This document shows, in pieces, positions 29,026 to 40,344 of a stretch of 64,000 nt of DNA. The translations under genes were made by a program, and so were the position numbers. Source of the DNA: Sthenelais limicola (taxonomy: Eukaryota > Annelida > Polychaeta > Phyllodocida > Sigalionidae). Location: positions 101,220,194 through 101,284,193 of the forward strand of contig OW804096.1 in assembly GCA_942159475.1 (NCBI GenBank). The letters are read 5' to 3'. The notes beneath the pieces are model-generated. The model was not told where the DNA came from, searched no databases, and was given only the letters and a program-made list of their open reading frames with translations. Positions within the stretch are counted from its first letter, which is position 1. Every line of letters starts with the position of its first letter.

Positions 29026-29835
29026 CATAGAGTGAGAGCTTCTTATCGGTGAGAAATACCTCCTGCTGATTGAACACCATCTGCGCCGCCGACTTGACCT
29101 GGGTCAACTGACCTATATGCATACTCCAGTGGAAGATCTTGAGGACAGGGGGCAGTTAAGTCCTTAAGTTATCCAATATAGCATCTGCGCTCTTTGCCAG
29201 TCATACTGGACACGAGGAGAGCTTCATTTTGGTACTTTCCCCATGGATCTATGACTATTCTTCAAGGAGATACTGCCCCAAAATGACCAAATCGGCTTGT
29301 TTTATTTCCCATTTTTAAATACTTTGGAATAATGGGGGAGACATGAACTCACAATATAGTAAAAAGCATATTACATTTAACCACTTGGTATGATTGGTAT
29401 GAGCGACAGTTTGCGACAACATTGTAAAAAATGATGTTATATATAGCCTTGTATTGTGGTGGGCCCAGTATTGGCAGTAGACTCCATGGCATCACAGGTT
29501 CCTCATAAAGGGTGCAATTGCTGTTCAAAGGGTTATGATGTATTTAAGGATGATCGAGGGTATTTCCAAAAGTAGTGGTATCAGTTTTGATTAAATTTAT
29601 TTTTTAAAAAATCATTTAAAATGCAAAGGCATATTGGAGGCATGGCTCCTGCTACTGGCCAACATGTGTTGTGGGTATAGGGATGACGGGGATGACCGGT
29701 CCCTTGTGGGGAGGTGCCAACATATTTGTGGTTACCCCCGTGGCGGCGGCGGCGCACATAGAACCTTAGATATCGCAACAACTTTCTCTATGTATATTAC
29801 TACTAAGATCTGATAAAGATAATTGATATATGACA
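29026..29835. other. Intron, possibly the remainder of repeat R1
   Basis: Non-coding. Its last 20 bases again match the second R1 copy. A GC-rich spot (ggcggcggcggcgc) is at 29740. Confidence 0.4.
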
Positions 29836-30484
29836 CGGGCTTGTTGCACCAGAAATGCTTGATATCGTAAAGATATTGTTAACTTAACGGGGACGGGGCG
29901 AGGACAATATAATTTTTCCAGTGTTGCATGAGGCTTGTCATCGCCGGATCGTTTATAGCTTAGCGGAGCGATCCAATGACAAATGCATGTGTTAAAATAT
30001 CAAAATGAAAAATTAATTTCTTTTTCTATAAACAGTAAATCACATTATTAATAATATTAAACATTTTCAGACACTTAATCAAGCATTATTAATGAGTTAG
30101 TTAATGTACCACTATTATCGTATCGCTGTGATTAGTGGTCACGTTAGAAAGCAGCGGAGAATAGTTTTGTTTTGTATGGGAAAAAAATACCGAAATGATA
30201 AATTTCCACCGAAAACTAAAAAACTTGATGGAATAATAATGTGGAATATATCAAGCGAAAGGTAATGTTATTGCCTACAAATAATTTAATATGCACGAAG
30301 CTGTAGGATTAGTAATATTTTGGCCGATACATTGTGAAATGTATCTCCCCTTAACGATATGGGGTGCCCTGGAGCACGCCGCTAAATACCCTGGTTTTAG
30401 CGATACGGAGGCCTACTTAATGGAACGATATTCGCTAATGCAACAGTTGACCATTTCAGTTAGCAATACCTCATGCAACAGGCC
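29836..30484. mobile_element. Possible small DNA transposon with GGGCYTGTTGCA ends
   Basis: GGGCTTGTTGCA at the left matches the reverse complement of tgcaacaggccc at the right with one mismatch, and a second gttgcatgaggc-like block lies at 29930. GGGCCTGTT-type ends occur in Harbinger-like elements. No target duplication or transposase was seen. Confidence 0.4.
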
Positions 30485-30504
30485 CCAGGTGATGTCCCAT
30501 ATGG

Positions 30505-30655
30505 TGTAGTTGTTCTTTCAACTATTTTAATTGTATGATGTACTAAAATAATTCCTCATCAGAAGTATTCTACTGATCATAACAATAATTTTCATCTTGG
30601 TTTCATAACTCTGTGATGCTTAGAACCGAAAATACATTTTTATAGTTTTTAATGT
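30505..30655 (+). repeat. Dispersed repeat Y, copy 2
   Basis: Matches 595-745 (gatcataacaat, tcataactctgtgatg, gaaaatacattt). Confidence 0.75.
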
Positions 30656-30957
30656 AAGGCTGCTTGAACCCTGTGTACTCTCTCCCCGCTAGGTGCCCTC
30701 TCATGTCTGGATAGAGAAAGATGTGACCACCACCACTCAGAGACCACATCCACCATCTTATATGGTGTCTGACCACACGTGTAGGTCAGGTATACCCCAA
30801 TCCCAACATCTGAACGAATCAAGCATATTCCAGAACTAGGCTCTCTCTCTAATCATGAAATTGACTTCACCCATTATGATTTCGATCACAAAAGTAAATT
30901 ATGAAATATCACTCTTTCTTGGTACCAAAATAATTTATTTTCGGTAGTGACACCAAG
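30656..30957. other. Intron, nothing recognised
   Basis: Non-coding sequence between repeat Y and a CT microsatellite. Confidence 0.5.
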
Positions 30958-30963
30958 TCTCTC

Positions 30964-31022
<59 letters not shown>

Positions 31023-31160
31023 ACTCCCTCTCTCTCTCTCTCTCACTCTCACTCTCACTCCCTCTCTCATACTCTCACTCTCTCTCCCTCTCCCTCTCTC
31101 AAACTCTCACTCTCACACTCTCTCTCTCACTCACTCACACTCTCTCTCACTCTCTCCCTA
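30958..31160. repeat. (CT)n microsatellite with ACTC interruptions
   Basis: Pure CT to about 31015, then a CT/CACT/CCCT mixture. Confidence 0.95.
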
Positions 31161-31909
31161 TCCCCTCCTCGCTCAGCATGGAAGACTATCTATCGACCAA
31201 CTTTTATTCCGACCAACTTTTTTTCTAGACAAACTTTTTTCTAGACCAACAGAGGAAAGAGATGGGTGAAAGGAAGAAAGTTAAATAACTCCATCCAGCT
31301 ACATTCTGTAAGATGTTTATCCTTAAGAATGACAAATAGTAATACATTATTTGCACTGGTCAAATCAATGAATTGAGAAAATATCCCCCTCCACCACCGT
31401 ATAAACACTCCACCTATTTAAGGCCACAAGCAAATTGATATTCATGAATGAAATCAAAATATAACTTAATGTAATTGTACTTAGTTTCATGACCACATTA
31501 ATCTGTAAGTCAAGTAATCAAGTAATACTTTATTTGCACAGGTTAAATCAATAAGGCCCCCAAAAAATAGGTGTGTTTCCAATAGTTTTATTTCCTTTTT
31601 TGGGGGGCCTAAATTGAAAAAACATTCCTCTTCACCACTGTATAAACACCCCACCTATGGGCTAACGCCTGTGTTGGTAGACTCAAACACTCTCCTCATC
31701 CTCATTCCTTTCCTTTTTACTTTTTTCTAGAATTTCTATTCCGTTATTCAATAACATATACTTATATGTCTACATGAAAAGTTTGCATATGACGCAGATA
31801 TATGCTTGTTTTCGTTTTTTTACCTTCTTTCCCATTTTAGAACATACCCCTTGCGTTGATAGCTAAATGTACCTTGTATTGACTTACCTGTCTTACTTTA
31901 ATCCTACAG
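31161..31909. other. Intron with relatives of upstream repeats
   Basis: cgaccaactttt is repeated at 31194-31250, as near 6290. 31440-31500 matches the 79-bp unit of 2696-2854. A pair of related blocks (aaggcccccaaaaaatagg; caccactgtataaacacccc) surrounds it. No gene was recognised. Confidence 0.6.
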
Positions 31910-32088
31910 GTGCAAATGCAATGGACACGCCAGTGAGTGTGTCATGAGCACAGGTCAGGGACTGGAGGATAAACTAGTCTGCAGGTGCCAGCATCATACT
32001 CGTGGTCCCAACTGTGGAGAATGTGAAGCTTTCTACAATGACCGACCATGGGGTAGAGCCACTAAGGAGAACGTACATGAGTGCCAAC
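31910..32088 (+). CDS. LAMC1: Laminin gamma exon: LE1 (first laminin EGF-like repeat)
   Basis: The acceptor is atcctacag before 31910 and the donor is gtaagt at 32089. The first base completes Lys (AAG). The repeat then starts [11 protein letters not shown] and continues through [14 protein letters not shown] and [13 protein letters not shown]. These are the eight-cysteine spacing and the YNDRPW signature of the first LE module of laminin N-terminal arms, which forms a rigid rod after the LN domain. The exon ends on one base of a Pro codon. A decayed partial duplicate of this exon lies at 32518-32612. Confidence 0.97.
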
Positions 32089-32517
32089 GTAAGTAACCTT
32101 TCTCAAACTCAAATACGGGTAACTTAGATATGCCAAGGCTATCAATTTGTACCCTTACCTTCTCCCGAAGCTTTTAATCCATGGATCTCCCACGGATCGC
32201 CATCGCAAACCTTTTGATGTTATCTCCATTTATGTGGAATAAAACCCTAAAAGCTCGAATAACTAGCCATCTCTTATCAGGCAAATCCCACTAAAGTTAG
32301 ATGTTAACCCAAGTTGCCAGATAAGCACACATCTCCCTTTACCGCACACTAATACCACCCCACATTTATCACGTTTTAGACGTAGGACCTTTGACCCTGA
32401 CCTTGGCACCACACATTGCCAGGAGTACCGTCAGAGACTTTGGCTCTAATATCCTACTGGTGTTGGTTTCGTGGATTCTCTTCGTGTACCATTGTTTAGA
32501 ATTCGCTAAGTTAAGTT

Positions 32518-32612
32518 TATCATACCCGCGGTTCCAACCGTGGAGAATGTACGTGCTTTTACAATGACCGACCATAGATGGAGTAGAGCCACTACAGAGA
32601 ATTGCTAATTGC
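32518..32612 (+). pseudogene. Decayed duplicate of the 3' half of the LE1 exon
   Basis: Bases 32518-32612 align with 31997-32080 of the LE1 exon. Shared blocks include tggagaatgt, acaatgaccgaccat and gtagagccact. The copy has small insertions, and a TAG falls just after the segment matching YNDRP, so it cannot be spliced in as coding sequence. No match to the 5' half of the exon is evident upstream, so the copied unit was partial or its left side has eroded. It lies about 430 bp after the LE1 donor, in the same orientation, consistent with a local tandem duplication. Confidence 0.8.
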
Positions 32613-35510
32613 TTGATCCAACCATTCAAGTGTAATATATATATATATCTTTCTGGCTACTGGCCTTATGTGTAACAGTAGCTAACTGGGTAAACTTAAC
32701 AATCCTTCCACCCCCTCCTCTCCCCGGTCATTCGTTACCGCATGTCGTAGATTATGTTTATTTATAGTTTTTGATTGATATCTAAAGTAAATGAATTTTG
32801 GGCTCAATATATTTTATCATGGCGATCTTCTAGAATATGTTCATATCATCAAAGGCCTTGATCGTTGGGTGGGGTGTCTCCCTCTCTGCTTCCTTTCCCG
32901 GGGAAACAGCTGAATTCACATTTACTCTTCTTTCCTCAAAGTGTTGATTTTGGAACCTGTTTGTCTTTCTCTTTATCATTTCTCAGATAGTCTGAATTGA
33001 TGGTTTACTGTGTAACCATGGTGTAACCAACGTTCAGTGACAGGCTGTGCAATATATATATATATATATATACAGCTCACACTACCAGAACCATATGTTA
33101 AGTATGCTGCCGCCTGGTGTCAAATGAGTATACTATGTTGATGAAGAAGGTCTGTTCTTGCACAGAACTCTCGCGAGTTCTGTGGTTCTTGTAATAACTT
33201 TATTTATGCGCTGATCATACATCATACTGATTCATACATGTACCCTAAAGTGCAAACTTAAAATATATAACACAATGTTCGTTAAAGATTCAATCGGAGC
33301 TAAATGTATGAATATATGTCCACTAAATATATCTCACCATGGAATCAGATCACGACAATATCTTACTATAAAAACGAAGATGTCACCAACATCTAATGGC
33401 TGTGTATTACTATAGTTACCCGATCGCATCCCCCACGTATGATACATATATTAAATGCGAGCGTCTGACATTTCTAACAAAATGATCATCCTTCTCTATC
33501 GTTTAATTATTTAACTAAATCACATAATAGACACATCGCTATCATTCACGACATAGGTTTATCTATGATTTATCTGGCGCCGAGTAATCAAAATAAATCA
33601 ACAATTCATCGGATGATGTTGGACAAAAAAACCCACAAAAAACAATTCATCGGATATTGTTAGATTTCAATGTATCAGATAGGAGCACAGACCAGATTTC
33701 TTATAATGTGCCACTCTATGGTTCAGGATGAAGCTGGGTCATGTTTCTGTGCAAATGGTCCGTGTAACCTCAGTGAGTTAGGGTGAACATAATTCTGACT
33801 CTGGCGCCAGCTGATGCAATCTTATTTTCACTTTTCTCTATGGCCTTTTTTCTAATGGTTTGTGTGTTCTATTGTTACTCTTTTGATGGTGAAAATATAC
33901 TGTGCAATTTCATTCAATTCCAAATGCTATTCATCAGAATCAAAGTGTTTCCATGGGGAATGATCTGACTGGGTGTGGTTATTGCCTTTATATAAATTCA
34001 TGTGAAACTTCAACGACCCTTTTGAGTCCATCTCAACCGCTGAATACGTTCCATCTATTTTAAGGGAAAAGAAGGATGAGTCTTTCTAGGATTTTTTTTT
34101 CAATTTACCAGATGAGCCCTCTCTCTGGGGGTTGCTCTCAAATAAAAAACGTGATATACAGCGTAAGCCCCAATACTATGATGCAGGTCCAGGAATTACG
34201 ATTCATTGATCCAACATAGGCATACTACATTTTTATGACGATATTCAAGTTTAAGCATTTTATTTTCCACTACCTCTACTTTATATATAGAGTTTGGCTT
34301 TGAGAGAATGTGAGGTCATATTGAGTACCGTATGTAACGTTCTGGGTATTTTTAGACAATTAAGCTTTCAGATTCTTAGTTTTGAATTATGGCTGATTGT
34401 AAAACTAATACCGTAGGTTTATGCAGATGTATTCGAATCTAAATAGAGGCCCAAGGGAATATGCATCAAACATCAAGTATTTTCTACATTATTCTTATCA
34501 TATATGCTACTTGATAGCAACAGAAGTACGCAGGTATTTCGAAAATTATCCTCATAAATCGCTCATAAGGCTTATAATATTGCCCTACGATTGGCTTTTC
34601 CCTTCATCTGAGTACGCCATGGGTAGAGGGGTCATACTTACTAGGAATGATTATTGGCCTTATTAGTTTTAATCGCACAGAAACAAGTTAAGGGACTGGA
34701 GTCAATGTGTGCGTGTGGCAACGTTTATGTTGTGTTTTTTCACAGAATGCATATGATATAGAAACTGAAATTGTCCTATTGTAGAGAAGTCCCACTCATT
34801 TGTAAAAAGTCTCGCCACCTCATCTTGGAATGCTGCTCATGCAGGGCCCGAGTGTTCTGCACGGACTGACATCTGCTGCAGAGCATGAGAACCACTCGAA
34901 CCATTTGTTTAAGGTTGCGTCATTGTGAATATGAAGTAAACAGAGTTATCACCATCGGCATCGTGATAACAAAAGAGTGTTGTATATACCCCCTCTTTAA
35001 GAGACACGATAAGGGTGAATCTTGGAATGTGTACAACCCTAAACCTTCTCACACAAGGCTGATTGTGGGTGGGGTTGGAGGGGGCGATGTCGACTTTATT
35101 AGACAGGGCTTGTGGGAATGCTTTATAATGAGAATCGAATGCTTTGCATAAAAAGTTACTTTCATGGTGGGCTGAGAAAGCAGCCAATATTTGTGGTGGG
35201 GCGCATCGTATCATATCGCAGAACATATCTTCTATTGTCCTACCGATGGCCCGTTTCTTTAAAAAAAAAAGTGCTGTTGTTCGTAATATCATGCTACTTA
35301 TTGTACAAATATTCTTGCCTGCAACCGCCGTCGGACATGTATGTTCGCAAATTTCGGCGCGGTATACAATTCAATACCTTCCCTATCGGCTCTCTGCCAG
35401 ATATACTCACTTTCTCCGTGTTATTAGTCTGAGGTGGTAGTCGAAAGACTCTTTTAGTATTGCTCTGAGAACAAACCTGAGTCAGATGATTGTTGGTAAT
35501 CATATCAAAA

Positions 35511-35541
35511 TTAGCGGGTAATATTGATTATATTACCCGCT
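35511..35541. repeat. Perfect 13-bp hairpin
   Basis: TTAGCGGGTAATA and TATTACCCGCTAA enclose the loop ttgat. It is isolated and no function is evident. Confidence 0.8.
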
Positions 35542-38063
35542 AATTCCATGTATTTTCCTGCTAGTAAAAAAAATTCCCCATTGTTTGATCTTCATATTTT
35601 AATTTGAACTAATATTTCCCTCTCATAAATCCTATGTTGAAAATCGGAGATTTGCTCCCCTCCTAGACCGTCCCCCACAACATGACCCTACTTACATACA
35701 TGTATAGTGGCAATAATAGCCCACCGACTATAACCGTAAAACCCTGATACGGGGAAAGTCTTTCATAATCCTTGTGAAAATTCGTTTCATGAAGTTTGTG
35801 AATAAACAAAATGAGTGATTGAAAATTATACTTTTTTCTGGTGGGATGACCGTGGGGTTGGGGTGGGTTGTCTGGTGTTACTTTTTTTCTTCTGGCTTTC
35901 TTTTCAGAATCCAAGTGGTAGCACTGAAACATTCTCTCAAAAATAACAATACCTGTGTCCACTGTCCATCTAAATATTTCTCGCACCACCCTTTGAGAGT
36001 TCACAATTGTGGTGTGTTGGGGCGGGGGGGGGGGGGGGATTTCAGTTATATTCATGACGGTTGCATTGAAAGTTTACAAATTATGTGTTGCTGTGCAGGT
36101 AACATATAGGGAGTGTGTACTTAATATTTATTTGAGATTACTGGAACATTTGGGGGCTAGAATGCTTCCCTATAGGCTATATCTGATCTGCGCATTTAGC
36201 ATAGGATTGGTTGGGTGAGGTGAGATCGTGAGCCTGCTGGCTTTGCATGCATGTAAAGCCAGACTATTTTACTTGTGATAATGACCAGGGATCAACAAGA
36301 ACCACCCCGGGCGATGTTCCAAGATTAACTTCTCTTCTCTCCTGTTTACAGTCTTATCTTTATAGGCAAGAGATGCTGCCTTCTCTACTCCCATCAAAGA
36401 AGTTTTAATCGTCTTCCACATACGTTCACTTACGCCCCCAAACACTCATAAACCCATATTGAGAGGTTTAAGTTTCTACTCCTGCCCCGTTCTCACTCAG
36501 ATTCAAACTTCCACCCCTCCCGGACTCGATCAATATTGAGAGTTAGCTTCTCATCCTCTGATACTGGAGTAGTTTTATTCTGGATACTTCATGTAAAAAC
36601 GGGCATAATGCATTTTGTGACGTCACTAATGTTACTACTGTTAGTACCAAGTTCGCATGGCCTTTGGGCATGGGGGAATAACAAATGGCACCGTAAGTAA
36701 GCTTATTTACACAGACAAATATCAAGGACCTCCTTAGATAGCTTAGTTTATGTTGCATGGGTTATTTTCGGGATTTCGTCTATATATTTTATAGCAAAAA
36801 TATGTACATCACATCTTGGGGTATGTCTCACATCTCTAGACGGGTACGATCATGTTTACTATTGAAATGAGTGCATGTCTTCACGTCCAGTGGTCTTCTA
36901 TACTATGCTTACGCGTTGATGGATCTTTCCACAGGGCACTTAAACAATATATAAGTAATGTTATTTAAACGTAGTAAGGGTTACAAAGTAATGAATTAGT
37001 AAATCTCATGGAAATCAAAGTAATTTTCTAACCGTCTACAGGTTCGCTAAATAAAAACTGTGTACGTGGGCATATTGGCTGAATTTCACACTTCAGATGT
37101 CTCAGCTGCATTACAGCCAATTCTGCTGAGGTTTGCGCATGTTGATCTTATAGTTTTACATCGGCCTCTTTCGGAGATATCGAGCGTCCTAAAACGTTTA
37201 TTTGTAAGAAATGCTTAGCATGATGGTTTCGGTATGAGTTGGATCATTGCATCCATTGACTTTTCGTAGGAGGAAAGTATCCACCTTTTGCACCTCACAC
37301 AGTCCAGATGGGCTAACCCTCGCCAGGCAGCCTTTGATCAAGGCCAGGGTGTTAATGGGTATGCCATTTTAGAAGGTCATTAGCAAGGGTATGTTGCCTG
37401 GTTGTTAATATAATAAATTAACATTATCAATCAATTTCAAAGGAACCCAAAAGTTCGTTCATTAAGAAAAACATGTTACAACTTACATCTCAAACTAATT
37501 ATAAAGTAATGGAACAGAATAGTCATGTGGTATTTTTCATCGACGAACACGTTTTTAGAGATAGTACATGTAGTGTGTATCAAGAAAGGGTTTCCTTATT
37601 TTTGTATTTTATATGCCTTTAAGGAGAAGAAATGGTGTAGAAAATTATGCATAAAAATACTATTAGGATACTTGTAATACCAGAATAGCGTGACTAGGTT
37701 AAAGCATTGTGTTTTTTTAATTCTGCTTTATTCTTCTCTTCTCCAGGTGTTCCTCTTTTTATTTTTTATGTTGGAGGTAAAACTTGAAGAGTATATGGGT
37801 TGGGTTTAGATTTAGATTTCGTTCGTCAGCACAAGATTCGTGAATATGTGCCTATACACTTGGCCAATTGGTTGTCATTACCAATGCCTTCATATACTTG
37901 TATTACCTATTGTATGCCTGGGAATTAGGCATTGCTTAGGGCTTGTTCAGTCTTGGGCACATACCGGTATATTGGTTATATATACCGGTATATTGATTGG
38001 ATTTTAAATGCAAATTTAGTTAGAAATTGAAATCGAGCTTGCTGAGATGAACTATAGTCTTTG

Positions 38064-38195
38064 GATGCGGGAGAAACCCAAATATCAGCAATATGTTAGT
38101 TTCTTCCAAACTCAATTGAGGAATGTGCAATGGTCTATGCATCTTATAGGATCTTCGATTTCTACTGCATGAAATAATGCTGAACTGCTAGCTGA
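38064..38195. repeat. Dispersed repeat R3, copy 1
   Basis: Shares gggagaaacccaaatatcag-like, cagtttcttc.aaactca and ctactgcatgaaa.aatgctgaactgc blocks with 46125-46265. Confidence 0.7.
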
Positions 38196-38298
38196 TTGTC
38201 CCAGTATATTTAGTTTTGTCAATAACCCATGAAACGTATGTTCATTGTATTAATTGAATCATCGCCGTCTGTTTTTGTCCAATATCAAATAAAGTATT

Positions 38299-38571
38299 TC
38301 AGTCCAAACAGCTTTTTTTTAAACAAATTTTATTGACAAATCTATTGGCCCGTCGCTCCGGTACTATCCCCCATTTCGTCTCTGTCACTGTCTTTCCTTC
38401 TATCATATGGTTCATTTGGTCAAAGATTTCTTCAGAGTAAAGTTTCCACTGATCTGGTGTGCATTCAGCAGGAACAGCTTTAGCTGGCGCCCGTCTAATA
38501 TACCTACAAGAGGTAATTTCTGTCCATTTATGCTCGTGTGCACAAGCTTTGCACAGAGCCATTATCAGCAA
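38299..38571 (-). CDS. Unidentified 90-codon open frame (doubtful)
   Basis: It starts MLIMALCKACAHEHKW and ends before a TGA. It has four cysteines in the first half and a charged C-terminal half (EEIFDQMNHMIEGKT). No family was recognised. On this strand AATAAA (38329-38334) and a run of eight A follow closely, but both fall inside the frame, suggesting a retrocopy whose original stop is lost or a chance frame. A second minus-strand segment at 38720-38760 repeats the HMIEG-encoding block. It lies in the intron of the oppositely oriented laminin gene. Expression data are needed to accept it. Confidence 0.2.
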   Translation of the reverse strand: MLIMALCKACAHEHKWTEITSCRYIRRAPAKAVPAECTPDQWKLYSEEIFDQMNHMIEGKTVTETKWGIVPERRANRFVNKICLKKSCLD

Positions 38572-39058
38572 AACTTTTCAACAAGTGGAGACGGAGAGAG
38601 TGAATGAGTGACTTGAGTCCAACAGTGTAGGGTGGGAAGGAACTAGGTAGCACTGGTGCATCAGTGAATATTTGAGTCAGTTATATCAGAGGTCTGTTCA
38701 TTGTATTATAGCACTGGTATACCTATTTCCTTCTATCATGTGGTGAATGAGTTTCGGCCGGATCTCCTGATTCTTGGCACTCTTTTGATGAGAGTTATTT
38801 GATAAACTGAATCTTAACTTTTTTCCACTTCTGTTGGCATTCGGATTCAGTGTCTCGTTTGATCCAGGGAATATGGTAATCCAGTTGTTCGCATAGCATA
38901 ACATCAGCTGAGAAAATTATCTGTAATGATGAAATGCGACAGAATACACAAATATACATGTCACTGGCCTGATTTGAATATCACAATTTCTTATCATTTA
39001 ATTCTTTTAAATTTTGAAATGATATTAATGACATTTTTCTAATGATTTGTTATTGTAG
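38572..39058. other. Intron end before LE2 exon
   Basis: Non-coding apart from the short block at 38720-38760 noted with the preceding frame. It ends with the acceptor at 39057-39058. Confidence 0.5.
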
Positions 39059-39247
39059 CATGTGACTGCAACAGTCTCTCCAACCGCTGTTTCTTCGATG
39101 AGGATATGTACAGACGTACCGGCCACGGTGGCCACTGTCTGGATTGTCGTGAGAACACGGCCGGTGTCCACTGTGAGAGGTGTAAGGACAACTTCTACAG
39201 GCAGGATGAAGGAGAACGATGCCAGGCTTGCAACTGTGACGCCACCG
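39059..39247 (+). CDS. LAMC1: Laminin gamma exon: LE2 and start of LE3
   Basis: The acceptor is tattgtag before 39059 and the donor is gtaagc at 39248. With the split Pro codon it reads [52 protein letters not shown] and CNCDATG. This is a complete LE2 module plus the first two cysteines of LE3. The TGHGGHC motif is highly conserved in laminin gamma chains. The exon ends on the first base of a Gly codon (phase 1), typical of LE-module exons. Confidence 0.97.
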
Positions 39248-39863
39248 GTAAGCATCTTCGGAATATATTTATTAGGAGGCCATGCATTTTACTTATATTT
39301 GCACAACACAATCAAAACAAACTGAATCAAACCAAATCCACTCATTACAGACCGATTTTTCAAAATGGTTCTGTTCACATTACTACATAATAGGACTACG
39401 CATCATTGCGCCATTTACACTATACTCTGTACATTTCGATTTAAATTGCACACTAGCTCAAATAACATTGGGAAAGCGAATCGAATCGACTTCCAGAATC
39501 CTAGAGGAAGACCACCATCGCGGTGATCTAGTCCTGGTAAAAGAGATTTTTAAAAAGAAAATCCACCTGGTCTAGGATTTGCTTCAGTTTGGAATCTTTA
39601 ATGAAGATAGAATTGAATATATATCTCTTCCTCCATCCCACCCCACCCCGCCTTGTGCGCGGAGACAAGCGGCAGCAGCGACCAGTGTCTGCCAGCATCG
39701 CTCTGTGTACACTTCACTTGATCAAAATGAATGCGCTATAGGTAGATATTGGTATTAACAAATGGCCTTGGGTCTGAAGTCTAATTTTTCGTCCAATCTC
39801 TGATTTGAGTGATGATAGCAGCACTTTCATTCCGTTAATCATGTCCTTGTTCTTGTGATTTAG
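39248..39863. other. Intron between LE2 and LE3 exons
   Basis: No coding sequence. aaagcgaatcgaatcgactt near 39473 recalls the gaagcg/gattcga-rich interiors of the MITE-like sequences at 14198 and 23377. Confidence 0.5.
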
Positions 39864-39981
39864 GATCCTTGGACACCCAATGCGACACAACAGGGAGATG
39901 TAGATGCAAACCTGGAGTGACAGGTGACAAGTGTGACCGTTGTACACCTAACTTCTTTGACTTCGGACCATCTGGTTGCAG
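39864..39981 (+). CDS. LAMC1: Laminin gamma exon: body of LE3
   Basis: The acceptor is gtgatttag before 39864 and the donor is gtaata at 39982. It reads [19 protein letters not shown], then [20 protein letters not shown]. It supplies the remaining cysteines of LE3 and ends within an Arg codon completed by the next exon. [13 protein letters not shown] is near-invariant among gamma chains. The donor gtaata is weaker than its neighbours. Confidence 0.96.
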
Positions 39982-40236
39982 GTAATAATAAACCTAATAA
40001 TACCAAATATATGCTTGTGCGCATTACTATAACGCAAGACATTGAGTTTAAATACTGTCAGGTGATCCATCCAAATAACCTTTTTCAGTTGTCACGATGT
40101 ATAATGTAATTTGAAAGCATTGTGTCTTGTGTAAGTAATTCTATTGTAGAACCCGGTATGCATTCCTAAAATGAGCTATATGTAACAAATGGATACTTGG
40201 GCGTTGACCAACAATGGATTCTTTTATTCATTGCAG

Positions 40237-40344
40237 ACCCTGTGCCTGTGTAGTTGGCGGAAGCCTTGATAACAACCCTGTGTGCTTGCCAAGCACCGGT
40301 ATTTGTACTTGTAAGGAAAATGTGGAGGGTCAAAACTGTGACAC
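40237..40344 (+). CDS. LAMC1: Laminin gamma exon: first part of LE4
   Basis: The acceptor is tcattgcag before 40237 and the donor is gtaagt at 40345. It encodes RPCACVVGGSLDNNPVC, LPSTGICTCKENVEGQNC and DT, the first cysteines of LE4. It is the shortest exon found (108 nt). It ends on two bases of a Thr codon, completed at 45690. The three exons 39059-40344 are packed within 1.3 kb, unlike the rest of the gene. Confidence 0.95.

Larger units (their letters stand above)
32613..38298. other. Intron, one clear hairpin, otherwise unassigned
   Basis: 5.7 kb without coding sequence. It contains an AT dinucleotide run (33050-33070), a 35511-35541 hairpin, a pair of acaattcatcggat units at 33600-33660, and one copy of a repeat at 38064-38195 that recurs at 46029-46350. 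Confidence 0.5.

Noticed and set aside
30947..31228. 93-codon Leu/Ser-rich frame
   Set aside because: CT microsatellite translation.
34885..35440. Cluster of overlapping frames of 88-127 codons
   Set aside because: Frames overlap on both strands without motifs; no exon signals consistent with a gene.
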